Numbered from the stretch's first letter, positions 1 to 8,780 are shown. The stretch: DNA of 64,000 nucleotides from Luteolibacter pohnpeiensis (GCF_016595435.1 NZ_JAENIJ010000005.1:147212-211211), one strand, 5' to 3'. The notes: generated by a model from the letters alone, not told the origin. Translations and numbers: made by a program.

Positions 1-39
1 TTGGAAGAAGCCGCCAAGCAGCACAACTACGACGTTTGA
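1..39 (+). CDS. C-terminal end of an unidentified protein (partial)
   Basis: The first 13 codons read in frame to a TGA at 37-39 (tail LEEAAKQHNYDV). The gene begins before the window. Its stop lies 36 bases before hisB on the same strand, so it may share a transcript with the histidine genes, but twelve residues are too few to name a family. Confidence 0.5.
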   Translation: MEEAAKQHNYDV

Positions 40-75
40 GAAACGCCCGAAGTTCCCGATTTTCTATCCCCAATA

Positions 76-669
76 ATGTCAGTAGACCGTCAAGCCACCC
101 GCACGCGCAAAACCGCAGAGACCGATATTGAGCTATCGATCGACCTGGACGGTAGCGGCAATTCTTCGATCGAGACCGGAGTTCCGTTCTTCGATCACAT
201 GCTCACGGCGTTTTCGAAACATGGGTTGTTCGACCTGAAGTTGAAAACGGTGGGTGACCTTGAGGTGGATTCGCACCACACGATCGAAGACACCGGGATT
301 GCCCTCGGTGAGTGCATGAAGGAAGCGCTGGGGACGAAAGAGGGGATTCGCCGTTTTGGCAGTTCCTATCTTCCGATGGATGAAACGCTGGCGAGGGTGG
401 TCGTGGATCTTAGCAATCGGCCCTATCTTGAGTTCCGTGCACCTGCCGGAACTCCTGATGCGCCGAACATGCGATTCACGTTGGTCGAGGAATTTTGTCG
501 CGCCTTGGCTTCCAACCTGCGGGCGAACATCCACGTCGAGCTGCTTTACGGTCGGGATGGTCACCACATTGCAGAAGCCATTTTCAAGGGCCTCGGCCGG
601 GCTTTGCGCGAGGCTTGCGAAATCGATCCACGCGTCAAAGGAATCCCCAGCACGAAGGAGGCGCTGTGA
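76..669 (+). CDS. hisB: Imidazoleglycerol-phosphate dehydratase
   Basis: HisB dehydrates imidazole glycerol phosphate to imidazole acetol phosphate, the sixth step of histidine synthesis, in the cytosol. The 197 residues match the usual length of a stand-alone HisB. The manganese-binding motifs are present: FFDHMLTAFSKHG near residue 38, the HHTIEDTGIALGE histidine-glutamate cluster near residue 67, and a second DGHHIAEAIFKGLGRAL cluster near residue 160. There is no fused histidinol phosphatase domain as in enterobacteria. The ATG at 76 has no Shine-Dalgarno sequence. The stop overlaps the GTG of hisH by four bases, so the two are translationally coupled. The hisC gene is about 5 kb away on the other strand, so the his genes are not in one operon here. 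Confidence 0.97.
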   Translation: MSVDRQATRTRKTAETDIELSIDLDGSGNSSIETGVPFFDHMLTAFSKHGLFDLKLKTVGDLEVDSHHTIEDTGIALGECMKEALGTKEGIRRFGSSYLPMDETLARVVVDLSNRPYLEFRAPAGTPDAPNMRFTLVEEFCRALASNLRANIHVELLYGRDGHHIAEAIFKGLGRALREACEIDPRVKGIPSTKEAL

Positions 670-1316
670 AAATCGCGCTGATTGATTACGGAGCTGGAAA
701 TCTGCGCAGTGTTGCCAACGCGCTGCGCGAAATTGGAGCCGATCCCACCATCGCATCCGGCCCGCAAGATCTGGAGGGAGCGACCCACCTGATTCTTCCC
801 GGCGTGGGCTCATTTGGCGATTGCATGTCGGAACTGACCAAGCGTGGCTTGGTTGAACCGATCCGGGAGTGGGTCAAACAAGGGCGTCCTTACCTCGGGA
901 TTTGCCTGGGTTACCAGATTCTGTTCGATTCGAGCGAAGAATCGCCGGGTGTTAGCGGCCTGGGACTTTTCCGTGGTGCAGTTCGCCGGTTCAAGGAGGT
1001 CGATTCCTTGAAAATTCCCCACATGGGCTGGAATTCCGTCATCCCGACCCATCCAGAACAGGAACTCTGGTCAGAGTTGGGGGCGGAGCCATTTTTCTAC
1101 TACGTCCACTCCTTCTTTCCCGTGCCGGATGATCCATCGGTGATCGCCGCGCAGACTGAATATGGCGCAGACCGATTTGCTGCGGCGATCGGGCAAGACA
1201 AATTGTTTGCCTGCCAATATCACCCGGAAAAAAGTCAGGATGCAGGACTGCGCTTGATTCGGAATTTCCTGATCTTCACTGAAAAAGATCTGGAGCTTGC
1301 TGCTACGGCTCCATAA
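666..1316 (+). CDS. hisH: Imidazole glycerol phosphate synthase, glutamine amidotransferase subunit
   Basis: HisH hydrolyses glutamine and passes ammonia to HisF, which makes imidazole glycerol phosphate and AICAR. The class I amidotransferase triad is visible: the nucleophile in GICLGYQ (Cys80) and the histidine-glutamate pair in QYHPEKS near the C-terminus. The reading frame is open further upstream, but the GTG at 666 starts the conserved MKIALIDYGAGN sequence and gives 216 residues, the normal size. An AAGGAGG at 655-661, inside the end of hisB, lies four bases before this GTG. It is the only textbook Shine-Dalgarno I found in the window. The HisF partner is not in the window. Confidence 0.97.
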   Translation: MKIALIDYGAGNLRSVANALREIGADPTIASGPQDLEGATHLILPGVGSFGDCMSELTKRGLVEPIREWVKQGRPYLGICLGYQILFDSSEESPGVSGLGLFRGAVRRFKEVDSLKIPHMGWNSVIPTHPEQELWSELGAEPFFYYVHSFFPVPDDPSVIAAQTEYGADRFAAAIGQDKLFACQYHPEKSQDAGLRLIRNFLIFTEKDLELAATAP

Positions 1317-1435
1317 TCGGATGGTGATTCGTTCATAACGATTCACTTTTAAGCAAGCGGGACTTTTGTAGCATTCTTCTTGACTCAATCCGCCAACTTG
1401 AGCAAAACCCCGCCCCCAAACGTATTTTACTTCCC

Positions 1436-1909
1436 ATGGCCACCGCCCAAGTCATTCTCAAAGAAAAAATCGAAGGTCTCGGTGCTGAAGCCGATGTTGT
1501 CAAAGTTCGCGCCGGTTACGCACGTAACTTCCTGATTCCACAAGGCAAAGCTTTCGAAGCAACCAAATCGAACCTTCGTCACGTAGAAGCTTTGAAGGCA
1601 GAGCGTGCTCGCCGTGAGGGTGAAGAGCTGCTCGCTGCTCAAGAACTCGCGACCAAGATTTCCAAGCTCAAGCCGAAGTTCACCCTTTCCACAGGTCAAG
1701 GCGGCAAAGCATTCGGCTCTGTTACCAGCATCGACATTCACAAAGAACTCGAAGCTGCTGGTATCAACATCGATCGCCACGCGATTGAGCTCGATAAGCC
1801 AGTCAAGAAGTCCGGCAAAACCGAAGTTTCCATCCGCCTGCACCCACAAGTAGCAGCCACCCTCACCATCAGCGTCGACGCTGGCGATGTGGAAGAGACT
1901 GAAGGCTAA
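1436..1909 (+). CDS. rplI: 50S ribosomal protein L9
   Basis: L9 binds 23S rRNA near the base of the L1 stalk and influences frame maintenance. The 157 residues start with the typical MATAQVILKEKIEGLGAEAD, followed by the RAGYARNFLIPQGKA signature, a long central helix (about 45-75) and a C-terminal RNA-binding domain. It stands alone rather than in the rpsF-ssb-rpsR-rplI operon common elsewhere. The 119 bases after hisH should hold its promoter, but no clear -35/-10 pair stands out. The ATG follows a pyrimidine-rich stretch without a Shine-Dalgarno. A strong terminator follows. Confidence 0.97.
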   Translation: MATAQVILKEKIEGLGAEADVVKVRAGYARNFLIPQGKAFEATKSNLRHVEALKAERARREGEELLAAQELATKISKLKPKFTLSTGQGGKAFGSVTSIDIHKELEAAGINIDRHAIELDKPVKKSGKTEVSIRLHPQVAATLTISVDAGDVEETEG

Positions 1910-1930
1910 TCTACCTGTCCAAGTTTTTTC

Positions 1931-1969
1931 AAAAACCCGGCAGTGCTAAGCACTGTTCGGGTTTTTTTG
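1931..1969 (+). terminator. Intrinsic terminator of rplI
   Basis: A GC-rich hairpin (arms CCCGgCAGTGC and GCACTGttCGGG around a TAA loop) is flanked by an A run on the left and seven T on the right. The flanking A and T runs let it act in both directions, so it may also stop minus-strand transcription coming through cobB, which ends at 1995. Confidence 0.9.
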
Positions 1970-1994
1970 TAATCGGATGATAAGAATTTCTTGC

Positions 1995-2690
1995 TCAGCC
2001 GAGGATTTCATTCACCCAGGCGGGAACCAATTGGGTTGCCGGGCCGAGACGTGATTCCTGGAATGAATCGCTGGTTTGGCTCGGATCCAGATTGAGTTCG
2101 AGGGTTCTCGCTCCTGCATGGCTGGCCAGTGAAACAAATCCGGCAGCAGGGTAAACATTGCCGGAGGTGCCGATGGAAACGAACCAATCCGCAGCGCGAA
2201 GTGCGGATGAGATTTCCTCCAGATGGAATGGCATCTCACCAAACCAAACGATGTGAGGGCGCAATGTCCCGATGTTTCCACAAGCTTGGCATTTCGAGCT
2301 CGTGGATGTTTCCGCAAGCAATGGGGCCACATTGCCGCAAGTGGTGCAGCGGGATTTCAGCAATTCACCGTGAAGATGGAGTAGATTTTCTGAGCCTGCG
2401 CGCTCGTGTAAATCGTCGATGTTTTGGGTGATCAACAACACATGGGCGGCACTTTCCTTTTCCAAGCGGGCGAGCGCAAGATGAGCGGCATTTGGCTGGA
2501 TGGCTGGATCTAACAGCTTTGCCCGCCGCTGATTGTAGAATCGGTGAACCAACTCGGGGTTAGCTTCGAAGGCTTCTGGCGTTGCCACATCCTCGACCCG
2601 GTGACCTTCCCAGAGGCCGTCCGGACCGCGGAATACCGGAACTCCGGATTCTGCTGAGATGCCCGCGCCGGTGAGGATGACTATGTTCAT
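1995..2690 (-). CDS. cobB: NAD-dependent protein deacylase, sirtuin (CobB-like)
   Basis: A sirtuin of 231 residues that removes acyl groups from lysines with NAD. Visible elements are the NAD-binding GAGIS and FRG motifs (residues 8-22), TQNIDDLH (88-95), the catalytic histidine in LHLHG (His107) and four zinc cysteines (115, 118, 134, 137). Tyr52 and Arg55 in FYNQRR match the Tyr-x2-Arg pair that lets class III sirtuins (bacterial CobB, human SIRT5) bind succinyl-lysine, so desuccinylase activity is plausible. Its ATG overlaps the mnmE stop by four bases (ATGA), so it is the second gene of an mnmE-cobB pair. Confidence 0.93.
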   Translation of the reverse strand: MNIVILTGAGISAESGVPVFRGPDGLWEGHRVEDVATPEAFEANPELVHRFYNQRRAKLLDPAIQPNAAHLALARLEKESAAHVLLITQNIDDLHERAGSENLLHLHGELLKSRCTTCGNVAPLLAETSTSSKCQACGNIGTLRPHIVWFGEMPFHLEEISSALRAADWFVSIGTSGNVYPAAGFVSLASHAGARTLELNLDPSQTSDSFQESRLGPATQLVPAWVNEILG

Positions 2691-4042
2691 TTGCCGATGC
2701 AGAAGCTGCTGAAAATGACACCTAACAGATCTTCTGTGTCGACCCGGCCGGGAATTTCGCCCAAGGCGTCGAGCGCTTCACGCAGGTCAATGGCGGCGAG
2801 TTCAGGATCGGCTCCTTCGTTTTCGATCAAATCCAGGGCGGCGATCAGGCTGTTACGAGCGGTTTGCAAACTGGCTTGGTGGCGTGCGTTGATCGCCACC
2901 GAATGTTCGCCCCAATCGGCTTCATTGAAGTGAAGCGCATCGCGAATGGCTGCCGATAATTCATCAAAGCCGCTGCCAGTGGAGCAAGAGAGTCGGACTG
3001 CCTCAACTCCACTCCAGCTTTCGTTTTCTCCAAGGTCTGTTTTGTTCAGCACCAGCAGCTTCTTCGCCTCAGTGTGGGGAAGAACTGCCTTGCTGGGTTT
3101 GGGTTGGCTGGCGTCGTAGATTTCTAGTAGCAGGTCCGCTGATTCGATCTGCCTCACGGTGCGTTGAATGCCCTCTGCTTCGATTTGATCACCAGCTTCC
3201 CGAACTCCGGCGGTGTCGATCAGGCGCAGTGGCAGTCCATGCAGGTTGACGATTTCTTCGATGGTGTCGCGCGTCGTGCCAGCAACATCGGAAACGATGG
3301 CGCGATCGAAGCCGAGCAGTCGATTCAGCAAGCTGGATTTTCCGACATTGGGTTCGCCGAAAATGACCGTGCGAACCCCTTCGCGCAGGACCCGGCCTTG
3401 ATCCGCAGTCGCAAGTAGCGAGCGGACCGTGTCCAACACACTCCGGATGCGGGAGATGAGAAGTTGGCCCGTTTGCGGGTCGATGTCTTCTTCCGGGAAA
3501 TCGATCCAGGCTTCCAGATGCGCGAGTGTTTCAAGGAGTTGGTCGCGAGCTTCCGTAGTGCGTTTGCCAAGAGTGCCTTCAAGTTGAGATCGGGCAGCGC
3601 GCATGGACAGACGGGTTTGGGCGGAAATCAAATCCATGATGCCCTCCGCCTGAGTCAGATCGAGTTTGCCATTGATAAAAGCGCGCTGGGTGAATTCACC
3701 CGGACCCGCCGGAATTGCCCCGCATTCAAGAAATCTGCCTAGAACCTCACGCGTTACCAACATTCCGCCGTGGCCGGTAAATTCGACACAATCTTCACCC
3801 GTGAAACTGTGCGGTGCGTGGAAAACGGTAATCAATCCGTCATCGATTGCATTCTGCTGCTCATCAAAAATCCGGCAATGGCGGACGGTGCGGGGCAGGA
3901 GAGCCGCCGCTTTACCACGAGTCGCGCGATCCGCGATCTGAATCGCACGCGGCCCGGAGAGTCGGATCATCGATACTGCGCCGGTTCCAGAGGGTGAAGC
4001 GACGGCCGCAATGGTACTGCGGTTTTCAGAAAGTGGTTGCAT
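2687..4042 (-). CDS. mnmE: tRNA uridine-5-carboxymethylaminomethyl modification GTPase
   Basis: MnmE works with MnmG to modify the wobble uridine (U34) of some tRNAs. The 451 residues have the family layout: an N-terminal folate-binding domain, a helical domain, and an inserted G domain with GEPNVGKSSL (G1), DTAG (G3) and NKTD (G4). The C-terminus is the invariant CIGK, whose cysteine is needed for activity. MnmG is not in this window. The ATG at 4042 is the natural start (MQPLSENRSTIAAVASPSG). Twelve bases separate it from the membrane protein gene upstream, so the two may be co-transcribed. Confidence 0.97.
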   Translation of the reverse strand: MQPLSENRSTIAAVASPSGTGAVSMIRLSGPRAIQIADRATRGKAAALLPRTVRHCRIFDEQQNAIDDGLITVFHAPHSFTGEDCVEFTGHGGMLVTREVLGRFLECGAIPAGPGEFTQRAFINGKLDLTQAEGIMDLISAQTRLSMRAARSQLEGTLGKRTTEARDQLLETLAHLEAWIDFPEEDIDPQTGQLLISRIRSVLDTVRSLLATADQGRVLREGVRTVIFGEPNVGKSSLLNRLLGFDRAIVSDVAGTTRDTIEEIVNLHGLPLRLIDTAGVREAGDQIEAEGIQRTVRQIESADLLLEIYDASQPKPSKAVLPHTEAKKLLVLNKTDLGENESWSGVEAVRLSCSTGSGFDELSAAIRDALHFNEADWGEHSVAINARHQASLQTARNSLIAALDLIENEGADPELAAIDLREALDALGEIPGRVDTEDLLGVIFSSFCIGK

Positions 4043-4054
4043 GCAAGGTGGAGA

Positions 4055-5386
4055 TCAATTCCCGGAACCAGTCTGGCTGGCTGGATCGATCTTACCGCCG
4101 AGTCCAAGAAACTCCCAGCAAAGAAAGCGTTTGATCTCCAGTTGGGATGGTTCCTGATCGGACCAAGCCAGCTCAAGTGTGGCGGTGCGGGTGATCGGCA
4201 TTTCACGATTGCCGCCACGCCAGTTGATCACATTAAGCGAGCGGCCGACATCCGAGTCGACCGGGACATTGATGCGAACGGAGTCGGTGACAATGCGCGA
4301 TGCGTAGAGAGTTCCAGTAGGATCGGCGACGCGGTAGGTTCGCATGCCAGTGACGGCGCGCCCTTTGTCCGGGACATCCTCTGCAATGAGAACGCGAAAG
4401 ATTTTTGATTCACCCGGTTTCGGTAGATCCAGGAAGTGGCGGAATGTCCGGTATTTTGTTTGTGCGTAAACATCCCAGTCCAGCTTCAGACCTTGGGGAG
4501 TTTTTTTGAACAAAGCCTCAACCAATACCGGGTCCATTGCGAAATTATCCAATTTGGCAACGGTGCTGAGCAGGATGTCAGCCTCTTCAAGACCATACTG
4601 CACTTCCAGTGTGGCGAGTGGCCGGAAGAATTCCTTCATCGCAAATTGCGGAGGCTGATCATAGATCATCATGAAAAGCCCATTGTGTGCATCCTCATCC
4701 GTTAACGGGTAAGTGGTGAAGGAATTGGCCGGAGTTTCGTCTTCAGAAATAGGACCCGCACCGTAAAATGCCTCCATCTCGGCTCTTTTTTCTTCCGGGT
4801 TCAGGATATATGGCAGTTTAGCCTCAATGGTGGATGCCTTGAGAAACTCGTTCAGGACTTGATAGGCGTCTTTTTTCCAGCCGGATTGAATGTAGATATC
4901 TTCCTCAACAACCGGGTCTTCGGGTGGAGGTATGGGAAGTGCCGTAGTTCGTTTTGGCTGCGAACTCAGTTGATTGGCGAAATAAACAATGCCAGCGCCG
5001 AGCAACAAAACCAGGATCAGGATGCCGCCGAGAAGCAGGCACATGGTCAGTATCGGCTTTGACTTCGCCGGATTTTGGGAAGCCGATGCCTGAACTTTCG
5101 CCGGGACGACGTCTTTTTCTTTTTTGGCTGGAGCTGGCTCCGGCTTCGTCACTGGTGCTTCAGCAGCTGGAACTGGAGCCGCTGCAATCGGCTTTTCCGC
5201 CGCCGGTGAACCACTCGGAGTTTTGGGCAGATCACCCTGAGATTCAGGGGCGGGGGATGTGATGATGCCTGAGCAGTGCGGGCAAGGGCCCGTGGTTGCA
5301 GGCAAGTTGCGAGGGATGCGGATGTTTCCGTTGCAGTGGATGCAACGGAACTCCCTCAAATCACCGGGTATGGGTTGGTTTGACAT
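4055..5386 (-). CDS. Zinc-ribbon, single-pass membrane protein of unknown function
   Basis: I do not recognise a named family. The 443 residues fall into four parts: a zinc-ribbon-like head with two CxxC pairs (Cys15/18 and Cys35/38), a Pro/Ala/Lys-rich linker (about 45-110), one hydrophobic segment (about 111-136), and a roughly 300-residue domain rich in acidic and aromatic residues without catalytic motifs I can point to. The likely topology is a cytoplasmic metal-binding head with the large domain outside, though this is inference. It lies between hisC and mnmE on the same strand, 12 bases from mnmE and 70 from hisC. Confidence 0.75.
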   Translation of the reverse strand: MSNQPIPGDLREFRCIHCNGNIRIPRNLPATTGPCPHCSGIITSPAPESQGDLPKTPSGSPAAEKPIAAAPVPAAEAPVTKPEPAPAKKEKDVVPAKVQASASQNPAKSKPILTMCLLLGGILILVLLLGAGIVYFANQLSSQPKRTTALPIPPPEDPVVEEDIYIQSGWKKDAYQVLNEFLKASTIEAKLPYILNPEEKRAEMEAFYGAGPISEDETPANSFTTYPLTDEDAHNGLFMMIYDQPPQFAMKEFFRPLATLEVQYGLEEADILLSTVAKLDNFAMDPVLVEALFKKTPQGLKLDWDVYAQTKYRTFRHFLDLPKPGESKIFRVLIAEDVPDKGRAVTGMRTYRVADPTGTLYASRIVTDSVRINVPVDSDVGRSLNVINWRGGNREMPITRTATLELAWSDQEPSQLEIKRFLCWEFLGLGGKIDPASQTGSGN

Positions 5387-5456
5387 TGGACGACGCTCGT
5401 AAAACTCCTGGAATGTTGTTTAAATAGGTGGTTGGACTCTGTCAAACCTCCTACTC

Positions 5457-6563
5457 TCACGCGGTGACAGCACCCGCGAGAACGGAGTCGAGTACTTCCA
5501 TGCATCGGGCGTTCTGCTCGGGCGTGCCGATCGAGATCCGCACCCATTCCGGCAGTTTGTATCCGGCCATAGCGCGGACGATGACGCCCTGATTGAGCAT
5601 TTCTCGGAACACGCGGTTGCCATCGCCGACCTTGACCAGAATGAAATTGGCCACGCTAGGAACAAATTCCAGGCCGCGTTTTTTGAATTCCGCTTCGTAG
5701 TAGTCGAGGCCGATGCGGTTGATCTTGCGGGTGTTTTCGACGTGATCGTCATCGGCCAAGGCGGCAAGCGCACCAGCCTGGGCGATGGCATTGACGTTGA
5801 ACGGCTGGCGTGCCTTTTGCAGCAGCGCGGCCACTTCTTTTCCGGCAAGTCCGTAGCCGACGCGCAAGGCGGCAAGTCCATGGATTTTCGAGCAGGTGCG
5901 CAGCACGCAGACATTGCGGTTTTCGCGGACGAATTTGAGGGTGTCGAACGGCTCGTCGAGGAACTCGAAATAGGCTTCGTCGAAGGCGACCACGACGTGA
6001 TCCGGCACGCGGGCCATGAATCGATCGATCGCTTCCTGCCCGACGACTGTTCCCGTGGGGTTGTTCGGATTTGCGATGAAAACCAACCGGGTTTGCAGTG
6101 TGATCGCGTCTGCCATGGCGTCGAGATCGTGGATGAAATCAGGATCGGGGACTTCCACGTATTTCGCGCCGAAGAGGGTCGCCATCAGTTTGTAGACGAC
6201 GAAGGCGTGGTCGGAGGCGATCAGTTCCGCGTCCTTGTTGAGAAAAGTATGGCAGAGCAGTTCGATGATTTCGTTCGAACCATTGCCAATGACGACATTT
6301 TCAATGCCGACATCGAACTTCGCAGCGATGGCCGTGCGCAGGCGGTATGCGCCTCCATCGGGATAGATGTTGGATTCTTCCAACGCATCGCGCATGGCGG
6401 CCTTGGCCTTTGGCGATGGGCCGAGCGGGTTTTCATTGGAAGCCAGCTTGACGATGTCCGCCGGATCCAGCCCCAACTCGCGGGCGGTTTCTTCGATGGG
6501 TTTCCCGGGTTCATAAGCGACGAGGTCGCAGACGAAGGCATTCGCGTATTGGTCGATCGGCAT
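5457..6563 (-). CDS. hisC: Histidinol-phosphate aminotransferase
   Basis: HisC is the PLP-dependent aminotransferase that converts imidazole acetol phosphate to histidinol phosphate. Seen are KLASNENPLGPSP near the N-terminus, FIANPNNPTGT, and the PLP-lysine region TCSKIHGLAALRVGYG. The frame is open to 6635, but that would overlap the ArsC-like gene. The ATG at 6563 begins MPIDQYANAFV and gives 368 residues, the normal length, so I prefer it. No Shine-Dalgarno is visible. It sits downstream of the ArsC-like gene with a gap of 50 bases. Confidence 0.95.
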   Translation of the reverse strand: MPIDQYANAFVCDLVAYEPGKPIEETARELGLDPADIVKLASNENPLGPSPKAKAAMRDALEESNIYPDGGAYRLRTAIAAKFDVGIENVVIGNGSNEIIELLCHTFLNKDAELIASDHAFVVYKLMATLFGAKYVEVPDPDFIHDLDAMADAITLQTRLVFIANPNNPTGTVVGQEAIDRFMARVPDHVVVAFDEAYFEFLDEPFDTLKFVRENRNVCVLRTCSKIHGLAALRVGYGLAGKEVAALLQKARQPFNVNAIAQAGALAALADDDHVENTRKINRIGLDYYEAEFKKRGLEFVPSVANFILVKVGDGNRVFREMLNQGVIVRAMAGYKLPEWVRISIGTPEQNARCMEVLDSVLAGAVTA

Positions 6564-6613
6564 GGGCAAAGCGTTGTGAATCCTGCGATAAGAAGCAAGT
6601 GAAGAGGCGTGAA

Positions 6614-6967
6614 TCAAGCGAACGCAGTGGTCCATGCGGATTCGTTGAAGCCGATCAGCACAAAATCATCCGCAAGCAGCAGCGGCCTTTTGACCAGATT
6701 GCCATTTTGGCTGAGCAGGGTGAGCGCTTCATCCTCAGAGAGACCGGGCAGTTTGTCTTTCATGCCGAGCTGGCGGTAATCGACGCCCGAGGTGTTGAAA
6801 AGTTTTCGGAGATCACCATTTTGCGATTTCAGAGCGATTTTGAGCTCTTCAAGGGTCGGCGGCGTATCACGGATGGCTTTGGTTTCGTGAGAAATATCGT
6901 GCTGCTGCAGCCACTTGCTGGCTTTGCGGCAGGTGTCGCAGTTCTTGTAGGCGTAGAGGACGGGCAT
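6614..6967 (-). CDS. ArsC/Spx/YffB-family thioredoxin-fold protein
   Basis: A 117-residue ArsC-like protein. It starts MPVLYAYKNCDTCRKA, with a CxxC at Cys10/Cys13 where glutaredoxin-type arsenate reductases have the active cysteine, and has the RPLLL substrate-loop motif near residue 93. The family includes true arsenate reductases, Spx-type regulators and YffB proteins. The NCDTCRKA form with its short C-terminus is closest to YffB/Spx-like proteins, and no ars transporter is nearby, so an arsenic role is not supported. It is divergent from the Gre-like gene, with 50 bases between the starts. Confidence 0.85.
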   Translation of the reverse strand: MPVLYAYKNCDTCRKASKWLQQHDISHETKAIRDTPPTLEELKIALKSQNGDLRKLFNTSGVDYRQLGMKDKLPGLSEDEALTLLSQNGNLVKRPLLLADDFVLIGFNESAWTTAFA

Positions 6968-7017
6968 GAATCATTCTTGCGCTGCTGTCGGCAACCGGCA
7001 AGTCTCCGAGCCCCCTG

Positions 7018-7476
7018 ATGAAGACCGAATTACTGGAGAAAGTTCGCTTGGAACTGAGGCAACGGCTGGACCGCCTGGCAAAAGCGGCGATGGATGCGCA
7101 TGCGGCGGCGACTGACTCCGACAGCAAGGCGGAAAGCAAATACGACACGCGCAATCTCGAGGCATCCTACTTGGCATCCGGCCAGGCCCGTCAGGTGGAG
7201 GAACTCGCCGAGGCCGTCAGGATTTTTGACGCCCTTTCCTTGCCGGATTTCGACATGGACGACGCGATTGATGCGGGCGCTTTGGTTGAAGTTGATCTGG
7301 AGGACGAAGAGTCGTTTTTCCTGCTGGTTCCCGCCGCGGGCGGGATCTCCATCGAGTCGGCAGGGCGCGAAGTGACCTTGCTCACGCCGGAGAGCGGGCT
7401 TTATCAAAAACTCGTCGGCCTGAAAGTCGGCGACCAGCTTGAGGAACCGCCGTTGATGGTGATGGAAATCAGCTAA
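7018..7476 (+). CDS. GreA/GreB-family transcription factor-like protein
   Basis: The 152-residue protein has an N-terminal helical, coiled-coil-like part (1-80) with the stretch KAESKYDTRNLEASYLASG, and a C-terminal FKBP-like domain (about 85-152) of the type Gre factors use to bind RNA polymerase. Gre factors rescue backtracked polymerase through two acidic residues at the coiled-coil tip. Here the helical part is diverged and I cannot assign those residues, so it may be a Gre-like regulator rather than a cleavage factor. It ends inside ubiE: the two convergent genes overlap by eight bases. Confidence 0.75.
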   Translation: MKTELLEKVRLELRQRLDRLAKAAMDAHAAATDSDSKAESKYDTRNLEASYLASGQARQVEELAEAVRIFDALSLPDFDMDDAIDAGALVEVDLEDEESFFLLVPAAGGISIESAGREVTLLTPESGLYQKLVGLKVGDQLEEPPLMVMEIS

Positions 7477-8149
7477 CTGCTTTGGTCCCCTGATAGATCG
7501 AGACCACGCCGAATGTGAGTGGGGTGTCGATGGTTTCGCTGAAGCCGACCGATTCTAACAAGGCGTTCATTTTTTCACCGGCAGGGAATTGTTCGATCGA
7601 ACCGCCGAGGTATTCGTAGGCATCTTTCTCACCTGTGAGCCAACCGGCCAGGTGGGGTAGGATACGGTGGAGGTAAAACCGGTAAGGGCCTCGAAGGAGA
7701 TTTTGAGGTAATGAAAAGTCGAGAATGAGCAAGTGCCCGCCGGGCTTGAGAACTCGATGCATTTCCCGCAGGGCGGCAGGGTAGTCAGCCATGTTGCGGA
7801 GGCCGAAGGCGACGGTGACAACGTCGAATTTCCCATCGGAAAATGGCAGGTTCAACGCATCGGCCACCACGGTTTTCTCAATGCCTCGCTCAGCGGCATG
7901 AGCCAGCATTTCAGCGCAGAAATCGGAGGCGATGACTTCGCAATTCGGACATTCATCCTGGATCTCCAAGGCCAGATCGCCGGTTCCGCTGGCGACATCT
8001 AACAGAGCCGCAGGTTTCCATTTTTTGATGCGTGAGGTGACGACGCGTCGCCACCAAATGTCCGTGCCCAAGCTAAGAACGTGATTGGTCAGGACATAGC
8101 GGTCCGCGATTCGTGCGAAGGCATCGCGGACGTAGGTGGCATCAGGCAT
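7469..8149 (-). CDS. ubiE: Demethylmenaquinone / ubiquinone C-methyltransferase
   Basis: A class I SAM-dependent methyltransferase (226 residues) for the C-methylation step of menaquinone (MenG) or ubiquinone synthesis. The SAM motif LLDVASGTGDLALEI is at about residue 49, the AFGLRNMADYPAALREMHRV family signature at about 114, and KPGGHLLILDFS follows. Menaquinone is the more likely product in this phylum. The ATG at 8149 has no Shine-Dalgarno. A UbiA-type prenyltransferase lies 36 kb away at 43.6 kb. Confidence 0.93.
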   Translation of the reverse strand: MPDATYVRDAFARIADRYVLTNHVLSLGTDIWWRRVVTSRIKKWKPAALLDVASGTGDLALEIQDECPNCEVIASDFCAEMLAHAAERGIEKTVVADALNLPFSDGKFDVVTVAFGLRNMADYPAALREMHRVLKPGGHLLILDFSLPQNLLRGPYRFYLHRILPHLAGWLTGEKDAYEYLGGSIEQFPAGEKMNALLESVGFSETIDTPLTFGVVSIYQGTKAVS

Positions 8150-8204
8150 GCCCCATCGTTGCTTGGGTGATGAGACGATGCAAGTGAATCGCTATTTCGA
8201 AAAT

Positions 8205-8777
8205 TCAGCGGTTTGGGTTGAGGCAACAGGAGCTCGGAGCAGCGGATGCTGGCACTCGATTCCACGGCATTTTTGCCAAAACGAACGCCAAGCCACACCA
8301 GCCGGTGCTGCCTGCGATGGTCAGTCCCAGTCCGAGCACCGCTGGCACTGCGGCGAACAGCGGGTTGACGAAAATGGCCAAAATGGAGGTGACCAGGCTG
8401 AGGACTCCGACGATCAACTGGACTTGCCGCATCAGGGGCAGTGCACGACGGCGCGGCGTTTCGCAGGGAAGGCCGCATTGTTTCCAGTTTTCAAGCCCAC
8501 CCGAGACGATGGCGAGATGCGAGTAGCCGAGATCCGAAAGGATTCCTGCGGCCCTGGCAGCGCGTTTTCCGCCGAGACAAAGCAGGCTGTAGTGGCGGTT
8601 TGGGTTCAGCTCGGAAACGGCGCTGGAGAGTTGATCGAGTGGAATATGACGGCAATCGGCAACAAATTGTTCCGCGAACTCGACATCCGTGCGAACATCG
8701 ATCATAGTGGTTTCACCTTTTCGTAAGAGTTCTTGCACCTCTTGGGGTGATAATTCTGTAACGGATGAAGTGGTCAT
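8205..8777 (-). CDS. Rhodanese-domain membrane protein (rhodanese + DUF2892-like)
   Basis: A 190-residue protein with an N-terminal rhodanese domain (about 5-105) and two hydrophobic segments (about 119-137 and 139-170) resembling DUF2892. The active-site loop is CLGGKR with Cys67 as persulfide carrier. The frame extends to 8822, but the ATG at 8777 (MTTSSVTELSPQEV) leaves 28 bases to the divergent ArsR gene and matches the domain start, so I use it. Divergent pairing with an ArsR regulator is typical of sulfide/persulfide detoxification genes. Sulfur transfer at the membrane is the likely role, by inference. Confidence 0.88.
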   Translation of the reverse strand: MTTSSVTELSPQEVQELLRKGETTMIDVRTDVEFAEQFVADCRHIPLDQLSSAVSELNPNRHYSLLCLGGKRAARAAGILSDLGYSHLAIVSGGLENWKQCGLPCETPRRRALPLMRQVQLIVGVLSLVTSILAIFVNPLFAAVPAVLGLGLTIAGSTGWCGLAFVLAKMPWNRVPASAAPSSCCLNPNR

Positions 8778-8780
8778 AAT

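Noticed and set aside
495..665. Long upstream extension of hisH inside hisB
   Set aside because: The GTG at 666 with AAGGAGG before it matches the family start; the extension is hisB coding sequence in another frame.
5742..6602. 286-codon plus-strand frame opposite hisC
   Set aside because: hisC is certain on the minus strand and the plus-strand protein has no recognisable domain.
6614..6967. Arsenic resistance operon reading of the ArsC-like gene
   Set aside because: No arsenite pump or arsB/acr3 gene is near, and the sequence is closer to YffB/Spx proteins.
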